In this document: one piece after another, positions 26,528-35,283 of the stretch | How positions within the stretch are numbered: the stretch's first letter is position 1 | Layout: each line of letters starts with the position of its first letter | Origin: Mesorhizobium australicum WSM2073 | GTDB taxonomy: Bacteria > Pseudomonadota > Alphaproteobacteria > Rhizobiales > Rhizobiaceae | NCBI RefSeq assembly: GCF_000230995.2 | Contig: NC_019973.1 | Location: 5,780,001 to 5,844,000 of the forward strand | Length of the DNA: 64,000 nt | Direction: 5' to 3' | Notes under the pieces: model-generated | Database searches by the model: none | What the model saw: the letters and a program-made list of their open reading frames with translations, nothing else | Told to the model about the DNA's origin: nothing | Position numbers and translations under genes: made by a program

Positions 26528-27982
26528 TCAACACAGCTTGCCGAGTGACGGCATTCCGAGCCGGTAGCCATTCTCGCGTGCGAGCAATAAACCGTCTGGA
26601 CCGCAGCAAAAACAACCAGCGTTGTCTTTTGGCATATTGCTGTAAATTACCATGTGCACGAAATCGTACCATATATTGTCGCGGCGAATGTCGCTCGCAA
26701 GCCGCCTATAGGGGCGCACCAGATCAAACAAGGTCGCTACGGCCATGTCGGCGGTCGCACTGGTGAAGGGACCTACTCCGGGCGCCCGCTCCCCGCCCCC
26801 GATCAGATAATACTCTTCCCGGAGCGTCTCTGGATCCAGCTCCGCCAGCTCCGGACGCGCCTTCAGTGCACTCTCGTAATCGAGCTTTTCCTCGGTGACG
26901 ACGCCTTGGCATCTTAAGCACCCACCAGATTCGGGAAGAACTGTGCTAACCCGCCCTCTATGATCACGTAGGTACGGCTGACGGTCCTGGTCAAGACCAA
27001 TATTGCCCGTGAGCCCGCAGTCGATAAGTCCTTGGCAGTAATAGTAAACCGCCTGATTGAGAATTTCTCTCCCAGCGACATCATCAGTACAACCGAACAC
27101 CAAGTCGGCGCTGGAAATGGCATCGACCGCTTCTGGAGACTCGTTCACATACCCCTCAATGGCAACGACAGTCACTCTCAGGCCCAGATCCCGGACATAT
27201 CGGGCTAACGTAGCAGCTTTGCTCTCGCCTACATCGCAACGGCGATATCCGCGAACGCGGTTGAGATTGCTAGCTTCGAGCGAATCGCCGTCTACAACGA
27301 TGAGTTCGCCTACACCCGCGCGAGCGATAAGTGTGGCGACTGAAGACCCTGTTCCCCCTCCTCCGACGATTGCTACGCGCAACGATCTGATCTTCTCGTT
27401 GAATGGTTCGCCAAATGCAGCTTCTTGTCGCCTTAGCACTTCCGATGGTGCAGCATCGACCCTGTTGCCCATGTGAACTGACAGCTGCGTCCCGAGCACA
27501 CAGACATGCCGGACGTCAGCCACTCCGTGAGGGGCCGCACCCGTCCGAACTCTGGCACGCCAATGTCCGTCGGCCAAAATCATCGCGACAAGTGATACCT
27601 CAGGTCCATTGCAGCCAGCGTATCCCCTCAGAATGCTTTGTTCGTTCTCATCATCCTTCGTCGAGAAATCCAGAACGCCCCTTGGGTGACTGTGGGCAAA
27701 CCCCAGCTCGAGCCGCTCCTGCTCGCAACGAAAGTAGATATCCTGGAACTTGCGGAGATTGATGCGCAAGTGCACCGGGGAGCTGTCCAGCACCCAGTCG
27801 CCATCCATCTCAATCGCGTCAACGGCCACAAAACGCGTTGACGGCGGCAGACCCAGTACGGTTCTCTCAATTTTGCGGAAGAGGACGAGCGCGCCCCGCT
27901 CGTCACCGTCGGGGTGCCCGGTCAACCAGCTCTTGAGCTTATCGTCGAGGGAACCGATAATCGAAATCCGATGTCCGTTCAT
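26528..27982 (-). CDS. JAB/MPN metalloprotease fused to ThiF/E1-like activating enzyme
   Basis: 484 residues. Residues ~1-170 form a JAMM/MPN domain: Glu28 in DERGALVLF and the metal motif H97-S-H-P...S107-x2-D110 (FAHSHPRGVLDFSTKDD), the signature of deubiquitinase-type metalloproteases. Residues ~195-484 are an E1/ThiF adenylyltransferase: GGGGTGS (207-213), VVDGDSLEASNLNRV with the ATP-binding Asp and Arg, Lys255, and GCTDDVAGR. C355/C358 and C457/C460 probably bind zinc. The protein would both mature or remove and adenylate the Ubl. It overlaps the E2 gene by 4 nt (ATGA). Confidence 0.88.
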   Translation of the reverse strand: MNGHRISIIGSLDDKLKSWLTGHPDGDERGALVLFRKIERTVLGLPPSTRFVAVDAIEMDGDWVLDSSPVHLRINLRKFQDIYFRCEQERLELGFAHSHPRGVLDFSTKDDENEQSILRGYAGCNGPEVSLVAMILADGHWRARVRTGAAPHGVADVRHVCVLGTQLSVHMGNRVDAAPSEVLRRQEAAFGEPFNEKIRSLRVAIVGGGGTGSSVATLIARAGVGELIVVDGDSLEASNLNRVRGYRRCDVGESKAATLARYVRDLGLRVTVVAIEGYVNESPEAVDAISSADLVFGCTDDVAGREILNQAVYYYCQGLIDCGLTGNIGLDQDRQPYLRDHRGRVSTVLPESGGCLRCQGVVTEEKLDYESALKARPELAELDPETLREEYYLIGGGERAPGVGPFTSATADMAVATLFDLVRPYRRLASDIRRDNIWYDFVHMVIYSNMPKDNAGCFCCGPDGLLLARENGYRLGMPSLGKLC

Positions 27983-28404
27983 GAACGCCTCGCGTCCGGG
28001 TACTTAAACGCCCATGAGATTCGGTCCATAATTGTCCGGACGTCGTCGACCTTTGGCTTCCAGGCATTTTTATGCCAGTGTCTGGACCATCGGCAAAACA
28101 CTGTCGCCTTGTGCGTACGCGAATCCTCATTGGAACCAGGTCCGCCAGTATTTGGTATTGGCTTGCCGTCAGCCCGGTGAAGTCGTGGGTGAACCCAGAA
28201 CATGTCCCCACCCGAGCTATTGTAATTCTGCGGAATCTCATACAACACATCGACAGCGTTTGCAGGTTTTGCATCTGCCAGGTAAATCCCTTTCGGCAGC
28301 GGAAAGCTTTTGAATATTAGGAAACGGGCGCCCTCCTCTTCTTCAAAATTGACGCCGGCTTTGTGGAGTGTCTCGTAATCAGAATCGAACAACAGGGGCA
28401 TCAT
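27979..28404 (-). CDS. E2/UBC-like protein (prokaryotic E2 family E type)
   Basis: 141 residues with the degenerate UBC fold of the bacterial family: FPLPKGIYLADAKPANAVDV, LYEIPQNY, DMFWVHPRLHRADG and CRWSRHWHKNAWKPKVDDV. It has a single cysteine (Cys104) at the start of the C-R-W-S-R-H motif, so if a thioester carrier exists, this is the only candidate; position-wise it is not the canonical UBC cysteine, and a Cys-independent mechanism cannot be excluded. Four-nt overlaps with both the Ubl gene upstream and the E1 gene downstream show a translationally coupled operon. Confidence 0.82.
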   Translation of the reverse strand: MMPLLFDSDYETLHKAGVNFEEEEGARFLIFKSFPLPKGIYLADAKPANAVDVLYEIPQNYNSSGGDMFWVHPRLHRADGKPIPNTGGPGSNEDSRTHKATVFCRWSRHWHKNAWKPKVDDVRTIMDRISWAFKYPDARRS

Positions 28405-28646
28405 TCAATTCCGGCTTCGGAACTTGCATCCTGCGCGTAGAACTTTTCGATCCCCGGTGGCAGCAAGTCGATCGGGTCCTCGCGCCCAACCAACTGGCCA
28501 GGCTGGCCTGGCCTTTTCACATAAAGGTCCATGCTATCCGGTATGCCAGGGCCCACGCCTCGCACCTCGGCGCCGGTTATGAACCGGTTGTCCCAATCGT
28601 AATTTTCGTTTTCGATTTTGAACTTGAACTTCTCTTTGGCAGCCAT
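28401..28646 (-). CDS. Ubiquitin-like modifier (single multiubiquitin-type domain)
   Basis: An 81-residue protein, first gene of the operon, with one beta-grasp domain of the Multi_ubiq family: FKFKIENENYDWDNRFITGA, then MDLYVKRPGQPGQLV, DPIDLLPPGIEKFY. A ten-residue tail (AQDASSEAGIE) follows the conserved FY. It has no C-terminal di-glycine; the JAMM domain of the fused partner could trim the tail to a reactive end (inference). AGAAGGATCC precedes the ATG. Many relatives carry two or more tandem domains; this one has one. Confidence 0.85.
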   Translation of the reverse strand: MAAKEKFKFKIENENYDWDNRFITGAEVRGVGPGIPDSMDLYVKRPGQPGQLVGREDPIDLLPPGIEKFYAQDASSEAGIE

Positions 28647-28843
28647 GGATCCTTCTCTCGCAGTTGCTTGGTTTCAAGATATCTCTGGCGCGCACATCCC
28701 TCTTCTCCCGTTGATTACGGGCAGGGCTTGACCAGTTGCCTCTTATACGGGAAGCGTTCCTTCGGGTTTGACGGGAATGCGCGTGTTTCGCCACGGAATT
28801 CGCGGAATGGAGGTCCAAACCCGCAGGAATAACGCCTGGGCGT
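28647..28843. other. Promoter region of the ubiquitin-like operon
   Basis: About 200 bp between the Ubl gene and the Lrp gene, both transcribed leftward. No -24/-12 element or obvious operator seen. The region must hold the operon promoter and the Lrp 3' flank. Confidence 0.35.
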
Positions 28844-29341
28844 CTACCGTTGTCTTAGTGAGGACAAGGGAATCGGCGCATTTGATTTCACAGGTTTGGT
28901 CACCACAAGGCTGTAATATTGATCAATCCCCAGCCCTGCCTGCAGCAGCCCCTCCATGAAATCTTGATAGGTAGCCATGGAAAGTGTTGCGACGCGCATC
29001 AGATAATCGATCCTTCCGCCAATTGCCCAGCAATCCAAGATTTCGGGAAAATCTTGGATCGCGACCTCGAAGTGTCTTTGGTCCTCAAGGCGATGACGGT
29101 CCAGCACGACCTCCACCATTACAAAGATCATGCCGCCAATGAGGGCTGGACTGAGCCGTGCGTAGAATCCCTCAATAATTCCTCCAGCTTCGAGCGCACG
29201 GAGCCGATCCGAGCAAGCCGAAGCCGACAAATGGACGCGCTTCGCAAGCTCGCTTTTTGAAATTCGGCCGTCTGACTGAATCTCGGAGAGAATCCGTAAG
29301 TCCCAAGCGTCCAGGCCCGCAGGATTGGGTTTCGACTTCAT
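28844..29341 (-). CDS. Lrp/AsnC-family transcriptional regulator
   Basis: 165 residues with an N-terminal winged helix (LDAWDLRILSEIQSDGRISK, SASACSDRLRALEAGGII) and a C-terminal RAM/AsnC ligand-binding domain (VMVEVVLDRHRLEDQ, CWAIGGRIDYLMRVA). Such proteins respond to amino acids and often control neighbouring catabolic genes. It stands 72 bp downstream of the class I fumarase gene in the same direction, so it may be co-transcribed with ALDH and fumarase; an amino-acid effector such as glutamate would fit the pathway, but this is inference. Confidence 0.88.
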   Translation of the reverse strand: MKSKPNPAGLDAWDLRILSEIQSDGRISKSELAKRVHLSASACSDRLRALEAGGIIEGFYARLSPALIGGMIFVMVEVVLDRHRLEDQRHFEVAIQDFPEILDCWAIGGRIDYLMRVATLSMATYQDFMEGLLQAGLGIDQYYSLVVTKPVKSNAPIPLSSLRQR

Positions 29342-29412
29342 GAGTTGTGCTCTTAGTTAAGCCGTTGTCGACAATAGAATTGACGTCAACCAACCGAGCT
29401 TGGTCAGAAGGC

Positions 29413-30966
29413 TCAAACGCCGATGTTGCGTGCGATGCTGTCCGCAGCCATGCGCTTTCGCCACTCAAGAGGGCCGGAATCATGAATGGAGTTTCCCTCG
29501 ACATCGACAGCTGCGATGACAGGCATGTCCTTCACCTCGAATTCATAGACAGCTTCCATGCCAAGGTCTTCGAAGGCCACAAGCCGCGCTGACTTAATTG
29601 ATTTTGAGATCAGGTAGCCAGCCCCTCCCACCGCGATGAGATACGGCGTTTTGTATCTTGCAATCGACTGTATTGCCGCCCGCCCTCTCTCCGCTTTGCC
29701 CACCATCGCGAAAAGCCCGGTTTCGGCTAGTACCTTTTCCGTAAAATCGTCCATTCGGCTGGAGGTCGTTGGCCCAGCCGGTCCGACGACTTCATCTCCC
29801 ACCGCGCGGACGGGTCCAACGTAGTAGATAACGCGTCCCTGCAGATCGAAGGGAAGCGGCTTGCCGGCGTCGATCAACTCGACGATCCGCTTGTGGGCTG
29901 CGTCACGGCCCGTCAGCATCGTTCCGGATAAAAGGAGGGTTTCCCCGCAGCGCCACGATGCTGTCTCTTCCTTCGCCAGCGTATCAAGATTGATCCTGCG
30001 TACGCCGGCTGGCCTCAATTCGTCCGTTCCAATTTCGGGCCATTCGCTCAGATCGGGCGGCTGGAGGCTGATGGGTCCAGAGCCGTCCAAAGTAAACTTC
30101 ACGTGCCGGTTGGCGGCACATTGCGGGATGAGGGCCACGGGCTTGGACGCCGCATGAGTAGGATAGGTAGCAACCTTGACGTCAACGACTGTCGTCAGGC
30201 CACCAAGGCCTTGGGCCCCAATACCAAGCGCGTTGATCCGCTCATAAAGCTCAATCCGCAGCCCCTCCTCTGGACTGGACGCTCCCCTGGCAATCAGTTC
30301 CACCATATCGATGGGCTCGTTCATGGCCTCTTTGGCCAGCAGCATCGCCTTTTCAGCGCTACCACCGATGCCAACGGAGATCAGGCCGGGCGGACACCAT
30401 CCGCTTCCAAGGGTCGAAACGGTATCGACCACCCAGTCGGCAACCGAGGTGCTCGGGTTCAGGGTGGTAAAGCGTGCCTTGTTCTCCGACCCGCCGCCTT
30501 TTGCCGCAATGGTGATCTCAATCCTATTACCTTGCACAAGGTCAACGTGGACCACTGCCGGCGTGTTGTCACGGGTGTTCATCCGTCGGGCAAGCGGATC
30601 GGCAACAATTGATGCCCTAAGCGGGTTGTCCGGGTCGAGATATGCCTGACGGACGCCGTCATTCACGAGGTCTGCGAAACTGGCTGCTGAGTTGATGCGG
30701 ACGTCCATACCGACCTTGGCGAAGACCACCACAAGACCGGTGTCCTGGCACATTGGCCGCCGTCCGAAGGCCGCCATACGGGAATTAGCGAGGATCTGTC
30801 CGATGGCATTCTTCGCCGCTGGACTCTGTTCACGCACGTAGGCCTGCGAAAGAGACCGGATGTAATCTGGAGGATGGTAATACGAGATGTACTGAAGGGC
30901 GTCGGCAACGCTCCTTGTGATATCCTTGCCGGCGATGGTCCGCGTTCTATTTCCCACCGATTTCAT
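29413..30966 (-). CDS. Class I (iron-sulfur) fumarate hydratase, possibly mesaconase
   Basis: A 517-residue class I fumarase with both domains: the alpha part with MCQDTGLVVVFAK, GSGWCPPGLISVGIGG and PQCAANRHVKF (cysteines as 4Fe-4S ligands), and the beta part with LLLSGTMLTGRDAAHK and GPTTSSRMDDF. Enzymes of this class hydrate fumarate and, in methylaspartate-pathway organisms, mesaconate to (S)-citramalate. The neighbours (methylaspartate ammonia-lyase, CoA-transferase, citramalyl-CoA-lyase type CitE) make mesaconate a likely substrate. It overlaps the ALDH gene by 4 nt. A 5' fragment of a close relative lies at 47640-47819. Confidence 0.85.
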   Translation of the reverse strand: MKSVGNRTRTIAGKDITRSVADALQYISYYHPPDYIRSLSQAYVREQSPAAKNAIGQILANSRMAAFGRRPMCQDTGLVVVFAKVGMDVRINSAASFADLVNDGVRQAYLDPDNPLRASIVADPLARRMNTRDNTPAVVHVDLVQGNRIEITIAAKGGGSENKARFTTLNPSTSVADWVVDTVSTLGSGWCPPGLISVGIGGSAEKAMLLAKEAMNEPIDMVELIARGASSPEEGLRIELYERINALGIGAQGLGGLTTVVDVKVATYPTHAASKPVALIPQCAANRHVKFTLDGSGPISLQPPDLSEWPEIGTDELRPAGVRRINLDTLAKEETASWRCGETLLLSGTMLTGRDAAHKRIVELIDAGKPLPFDLQGRVIYYVGPVRAVGDEVVGPAGPTTSSRMDDFTEKVLAETGLFAMVGKAERGRAAIQSIARYKTPYLIAVGGAGYLISKSIKSARLVAFEDLGMEAVYEFEVKDMPVIAAVDVEGNSIHDSGPLEWRKRMAADSIARNIGV

Positions 30967-32426
30967 CCAAATGAGCTGAGACCATTGACCATTTTGAGGA
31001 TTTGGAAGCTTCGCACCCCCTGTTCGCCGCCCTCGTATCCATAGCCGCTTTGCTTGACGCCTCCATAAGGCGCGTCCGCGGAAACCCCTTTCAGGTAATT
31101 CACACTGACAGCTCCCGCTGAAAGACTATTAATCAGCTTTCGTTGCGCATTGGCAGCGTCCGTGAAGAAGTAAGCGGCCAAGCCATAATCGGTGGCGTTG
31201 GCCTCCTCGATCGCCTCATCTAGCTCGTCAAAAGGCGCAATCGTAAGGATCGGTCCGAACGGCTCTTCATGCAGCACTCTGGCTTCTTTCGGTACGCCCG
31301 TCAGGATGGTTGGCGGCCAGTAGAAGCCCGGCCGGTCGAGCCGAGAGCCACCGGTCTCGATACGGGCGCCGCGTTCGACCGCATCCTTGGTCAGGCGCTG
31401 CATGGCCTCGATTCGCCGCGTGTTCGCCATAGGACCCATGTCAGTTGAGGGGTCGTCTGGTAGCCCGATTTTGATCTTTCGAGCCGCATCCGTCATTTGG
31501 GACAGGAATTCCTCATAGCGGGACCGGGCGACGAGAACCCTGCTGGGCGCGTTGCAGCTCTGGCCAGCGCACTCGAACTTGTATTCCGAAATTGCCGGGA
31601 TGGCCTTTCCCAGGTCGGCATCCTCACACACAATAACCGGCGAGTGTCCACCGAGTTCAAGGATGCAACGCTGCAAGTTATTCGCGGCGAGCGTGGCCAG
31701 CTGTTTCCCCACCTCGGTCGAGCCCGTGAAAGTCAAGACCTTCACTATTGGCGAACTGAGGAGATGCCGCGATATATGCACTGGAACACCGAAGACGAGA
31801 TTGACCACGCCATCCGGAATGCCTGCTTGACGCAACGATTCCACGATATGGACAGCTACGCTCGGTGTCTCTTCAGCCCCTTTGAGGATCACCGGACAGC
31901 CTGCCGCCAGCGCTGGGGCGAGCTTGCGGGCGATGAGAACGGCCGGATAATTCCATGGCGTAAACGCAGCAACAACACCGAGCGACTCCGGGACGACCAT
32001 CCGGTTCGGGCCCACCGGAATCGGGGCCGACAGCTCTTCGGCATGTCTGCCGTTCCATTCCAGCGTTTCGACGGCGCGCAGGTACTCACCTGTCGCTTCG
32101 GCAATCGTCTTTCCCTGTTCGGCCGACAGGTCCCTGGCTGCGGCTCCAGCCTTCTCTGCTAGAATCCTGGCGGCGGCTACGAGGATCTCGCCACGATCCT
32201 TGGCTGGCCGCGACGACCACGCCTTGCGGCTCCGTTCTGCCGAAGCGAGAGCCTCATCCAAATCCGACACCGTCGCCGAAGCCACCGAAGCAAATACCTT
32301 CTCCGTCGCCGGATTAACTACCGGCAATGTGGCTCTGCTACCGCCGGCTCGCCATTTGCCATTGATAAAGAGCTGGTGGCTCCTGGCGTCGGACATCGCG
32401 CGCTCCACTTGTGTAATTCTTGCCAT
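30963..32426 (-). CDS. Aldehyde dehydrogenase of the succinate-semialdehyde type
   Basis: 487 residues with TPWNYPAVLIARKLAP, FTGSTEVGKQLA, general base in LELGGHSPVIV, catalytic Cys in FECAGQSCNAPSR and EEPFGPILTI. Many SSADH-like enzymes have GQ(T/V)C; GQSC is a small variation. It is co-transcribed with the downstream fumarase gene (ATGA overlap) and lies downstream of an LTTR-type dyad at 32523-32537. Only about half identical by eye to the ALDH at 6833, so not a recent duplicate. Substrate unknown; succinate semialdehyde or methylmalonate semialdehyde are possibilities. Confidence 0.82.
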   Translation of the reverse strand: MARITQVERAMSDARSHQLFINGKWRAGGSRATLPVVNPATEKVFASVASATVSDLDEALASAERSRKAWSSRPAKDRGEILVAAARILAEKAGAAARDLSAEQGKTIAEATGEYLRAVETLEWNGRHAEELSAPIPVGPNRMVVPESLGVVAAFTPWNYPAVLIARKLAPALAAGCPVILKGAEETPSVAVHIVESLRQAGIPDGVVNLVFGVPVHISRHLLSSPIVKVLTFTGSTEVGKQLATLAANNLQRCILELGGHSPVIVCEDADLGKAIPAISEYKFECAGQSCNAPSRVLVARSRYEEFLSQMTDAARKIKIGLPDDPSTDMGPMANTRRIEAMQRLTKDAVERGARIETGGSRLDRPGFYWPPTILTGVPKEARVLHEEPFGPILTIAPFDELDEAIEEANATDYGLAAYFFTDAANAQRKLINSLSAGAVSVNYLKGVSADAPYGGVKQSGYGYEGGEQGVRSFQILKMVNGLSSFG

Positions 32427-32522
32427 ACGAGTGCCGTTTCAATATCGAAACCGCTGAACTCGCTCGAGCCAGTTTCATCGCGATGGTCGCGGTGGGTCAA
32501 ATATCGATTAGTGCCGAAATCC

Positions 32523-32537
32523 ATCTGGAATCCAGAT
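32523..32537. promoter_or_regulatory. LysR-type operator dyad upstream of ALDH-fumarase
   Basis: ATCTG-GAATC-CAGAT is a perfect 5-bp inverted repeat of the T-N11-A type used by LysR regulators. It lies ~90 bp upstream of the ALDH start and next to the LysR gene. The same half-sites (ATCTG/CAGAT) occur inside the shared upstream elements at 55039, 57784 and 62659. Confidence 0.5.
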
Positions 32538-32588
32538 CGATCTTTCGAATGGCAAATAGTCGTGCCGTATTTTATAGATCGACGGCTG

Positions 32589-33515
32589 TCAGGTCGCGTC
32601 AGGAATGGATGCTGCCCAGCCGCGGCTCTCTATTAACTCTCTGGCCACCTTGGGGATGATCTTGCGGACCGCGGAGACGGCCGCAGAACGCTCGTCCTTC
32701 GGATTTACAGCAAGCACAACCGAGCGGGTAATCACCGGATCAACGATCTTCACGGTCCGCACCAGCCCTTGAGCGGCTTCTTTCTGAACCGCAGACGGGG
32801 CGAGAATAGAATGGGCTTTGCCCTCTATGACCATGTTGATGATCGTTGAAAGCGAGTCCACTTCAAACTTGACGTCCAGCGCGCAACCATGTTGTGCGAC
32901 GACATCAGCCACGGAACGCCTTACATTGTTGTTGCGCATGGGAACAGCCAGCGGGAATGCATGCAGGTCAGCTAGAGATATTGCATCTTCGAAGGGTGGC
33001 TCACCGGACGGGACCACCAGACAAAGGTTTTCGCGCGCTAGCACCGTCATTCGCCCTACACTGTCCGCGGTGCGGTAGAGGACCGCCAGATTGAAGCGTC
33101 CAGCAGCCATCCACTCCTCCAGCGGGCCAGTCATTCCCTCGACCATCTTAAGGGACACTTTGGGCAGTTCGTTTCTCACCGACTCAAGCAGCAGGCCGCT
33201 CAGGACGCGGGCTGCTCCAGATGGAATGCCAATAGTTACCTCCCCTGCAGGGGAAGAAGCTGTGTTGGTCAATTCCACCTCGGTAAGTCGAATTTCGTTG
33301 AGGATCGCCCGTGCCCGCTCGAGCAATTTGGCTCCTGACGCGGTGACGCTGACGCCGGTTCTGTCGCGTATCAGCAGCTGAGTGCCGAAGCCCTCCTCTA
33401 GTTGACGCACATGCAGGCTCAGCGCACTCTGGGCGACATTAAGGAAACCAGCGGCCTTCGTAAAACTGCCTGCTTCGACCACGCCGACGAAATATCTTAA
33501 CTGCCTGATTTCCAC
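32589..33515 (-). CDS. LysR-family transcriptional regulator
   Basis: 308 residues from GTG 33515 (ME-IRQLRYFVGVVEAGSFTK). The HTH (AAGFLNVAQSALSLHVRQLE) is followed by a periplasmic-binding-like effector domain. Length is typical. It separates the ALDH-fumarase pair from the CitE/CoA-transferase/methylaspartate-lyase group, all in one orientation, and is the natural local regulator of both. A well-formed sigma-54 promoter lies 62 bp upstream, so regulator synthesis itself may depend on RpoN. Confidence 0.88.
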   Translation of the reverse strand: MEIRQLRYFVGVVEAGSFTKAAGFLNVAQSALSLHVRQLEEGFGTQLLIRDRTGVSVTASGAKLLERARAILNEIRLTEVELTNTASSPAGEVTIGIPSGAARVLSGLLLESVRNELPKVSLKMVEGMTGPLEEWMAAGRFNLAVLYRTADSVGRMTVLARENLCLVVPSGEPPFEDAISLADLHAFPLAVPMRNNNVRRSVADVVAQHGCALDVKFEVDSLSTIINMVIEGKAHSILAPSAVQKEAAQGLVRTVKIVDPVITRSVVLAVNPKDERSAAVSAVRKIIPKVARELIESRGWAASIPDAT

Positions 33516-33576
33516 GGGTACATCCGAGGGTGGACTCCAATGGATGTAATCTATCTCGAAATGCGATGGCGCGATA

Positions 33577-33590
33577 GCAATAATTGTGCC
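33577..33590 (-). promoter_or_regulatory. Consensus sigma-54 promoter upstream of the LysR gene
   Basis: On the minus strand TGGCACAATTATTGCT matches TGGCAC-N5-TTGCW at every conserved position (GG 33590-33589, N10, GC 33578-33577). No TGT-N10-ACA site was found at the 54-56 bp distance used by the other promoters, so another enhancer-binding protein or a diverged site may serve it. Confidence 0.55.
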
Positions 33591-33969
33591 ACGCTGCAGC
33601 GATCCAGTGGCGACGCAATTGGATCGCCGTGGTCTCTTGTCGTCCCGTCCGGTCTCTTCAGTTGTTAAGACGCCGTTTGGATATCGGAATTTTTGTTTGA
33701 GGTGAGGCGAATTGTGTTTCGAGTTCCGGACGTGGACAAAACCGGGTCGTGGGCGGATGACCCAGTTCGTCAGGAAGACAAAGCGCTACCTGGATTGGCG
33801 AAATCGCGCGGCGTTTCTGTTCCAGACCCCCAAAACCTGGCTCTGGTGCTGAAAAAAACGTTGCACGCAAGCGCGATATCGCGGTCGATACGGGATGAGC
33901 CGGCCAGACAGCGCCGGCGCTCAGGCGACCTGGATGACATCCGCCAGCGCTGGCCCTGGCCAAGCATCT

Positions 33970-34220
33970 GTTCGTAACGGCGCCTACCATCGCTAAAGCT
34001 CACGGACAAGCCGCCTATCTCGACTTCGTCGTGCAGGCAATCCGCCGATCCAACGACAGAAGGGCTTCGAAAGCCTCCCCCGCCGCTGGGCCGTCCAGCG
34101 AACTTTCGGCTGGATGACCCGATGGCGGCGCCTCGTGCGCGACTACGTGCAGCGCGTCGACGTCTCTCACGACATGATCCTCGTCGCCATGGGCAATCTG
34201 CTTCGCTGAAATGCCCATCC
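33970..34220 (+). pseudogene. IS5-family transposase, C-terminal remnant
   Basis: The plus strand gives FVVQAIRRSNDRR and, after a one-base frame change, GFESLPRRWAVQRTFGWMTRW and SHDMILVAMGNLLR, the last conserved block (with the final catalytic Glu region) of IS5-type DDE transposases. The upstream part to ~33700 is scrambled. It sits between the LysR gene and the CitE gene and has probably separated an older operon. Confidence 0.7.
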
Positions 34221-34249
34221 GTGAATTTCAAAAACGGACAGACGCCCAG

Positions 34250-35149
34250 CTAGGCTTTCGGGCCCATGGCGATTATCTCACGGGCCCTTCGAATCACCGG
34301 TGCATCAACCATCTTTCCGTCTAAGGCGAAAGCACCTCTGCCCTGCGCCGAGGTATCGTTTTGCGCCGCGACGACACGACGGGCCCACTCGAGTTCCTGC
34401 TCGCTTGGCGAGAAAGCCTCATTGAATATGGCCACCTGGGTCGGGTGGATCGCCAAAGCTCCGACAAAGCCAAGCCGCCGCGCGTGAGCCGCGGCCTCAC
34501 GAATCTTATGCGTGTCTGAGAACTCGCCGATGCTTCCTACGAAGCCAAGCGGTAGCAAGCCTGCGGCACGAGCAGCAAACAAAACGGAAAGGTTCGGCGT
34601 CAAGAGAAGGTCGAGTTCCGGGGCACCACCAACTGAGGCACTGAAGTCTTCAGGGCCCAGCGCCATTGCAATCATCCTGGGATCGGCCGACGCAATGGCC
34701 GCGAGATTTTGCAATGCAGCTGGGGTCTCGATCTGTGCAAGGAACCGGATTTGACCCGGCACAAGATTTCTTTCTCGTTCAAGTTCCAGTACCGCATTCG
34801 CGATCTCCGATACCCATTCTGACGAATCCGTTTTCGGAAGAACAAGTGCATCAACACCCGCCATCACTGCTGCATCAAGATCTGCCGCCAAGGGGCGCAA
34901 ACCACGATTCACACGGATCAAGACAGATGCGCCCTTTCGGCCCACCTTTGCCACGGATGCAGAAAGCCGCTTTCGCGACTCCTCTTTCTGATCCTGGGGA
35001 ACCGAGTCCTCAAGGTCCAGTATGACGCCATCTGCCCCGCGCTCATGAGCAGTCTCCACAAAGCGCGGAACATGAGAGGGAACGAAAAGCAGCGATCTCC
35101 AGCGGGGAATGGACATCGGTCTTTCAATGGCCGGAACGGTGCGCTTCAT
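34250..35149 (-). CDS. CitE-like CoA-ester lyase (HpcH/HpaI aldolase superfamily)
   Basis: 299 residues with the CitE/malyl-CoA lyase pattern: RWRSLLFVPSHVPRFVE, GVILDLEDSVP (metal-binding Glu/Asp), VNRGLRPLAADLDA, ALVLPKTDSSEWV, IRFLAQIETPAAL and GPEDFSASVGG. Such enzymes cleave citramalyl-, malyl- or beta-methylmalyl-CoA. In this neighbourhood (S)-citramalyl-CoA cleavage to acetyl-CoA and pyruvate is the best guess. 135 bp separate it from the CoA-transferase gene upstream in the same direction. Confidence 0.82.
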   Translation of the reverse strand: MKRTVPAIERPMSIPRWRSLLFVPSHVPRFVETAHERGADGVILDLEDSVPQDQKEESRKRLSASVAKVGRKGASVLIRVNRGLRPLAADLDAAVMAGVDALVLPKTDSSEWVSEIANAVLELERERNLVPGQIRFLAQIETPAALQNLAAIASADPRMIAMALGPEDFSASVGGAPELDLLLTPNLSVLFAARAAGLLPLGFVGSIGEFSDTHKIREAAAHARRLGFVGALAIHPTQVAIFNEAFSPSEQELEWARRVVAAQNDTSAQGRGAFALDGKMVDAPVIRRAREIIAMGPKA

Positions 35150-35283
35150 GAAGATCTGCTGCCGGTTTTAGTGCGGGCTGTGTCAGTGAGCTGGCTGGGC
35201 GGCCGTGGGACTGGAAGGGGTCAGAGAGGTTGGTATGCACTCTGTGGGTCGCGACCGCGCCCCCTTGCCCACAAGAGGCGTGC

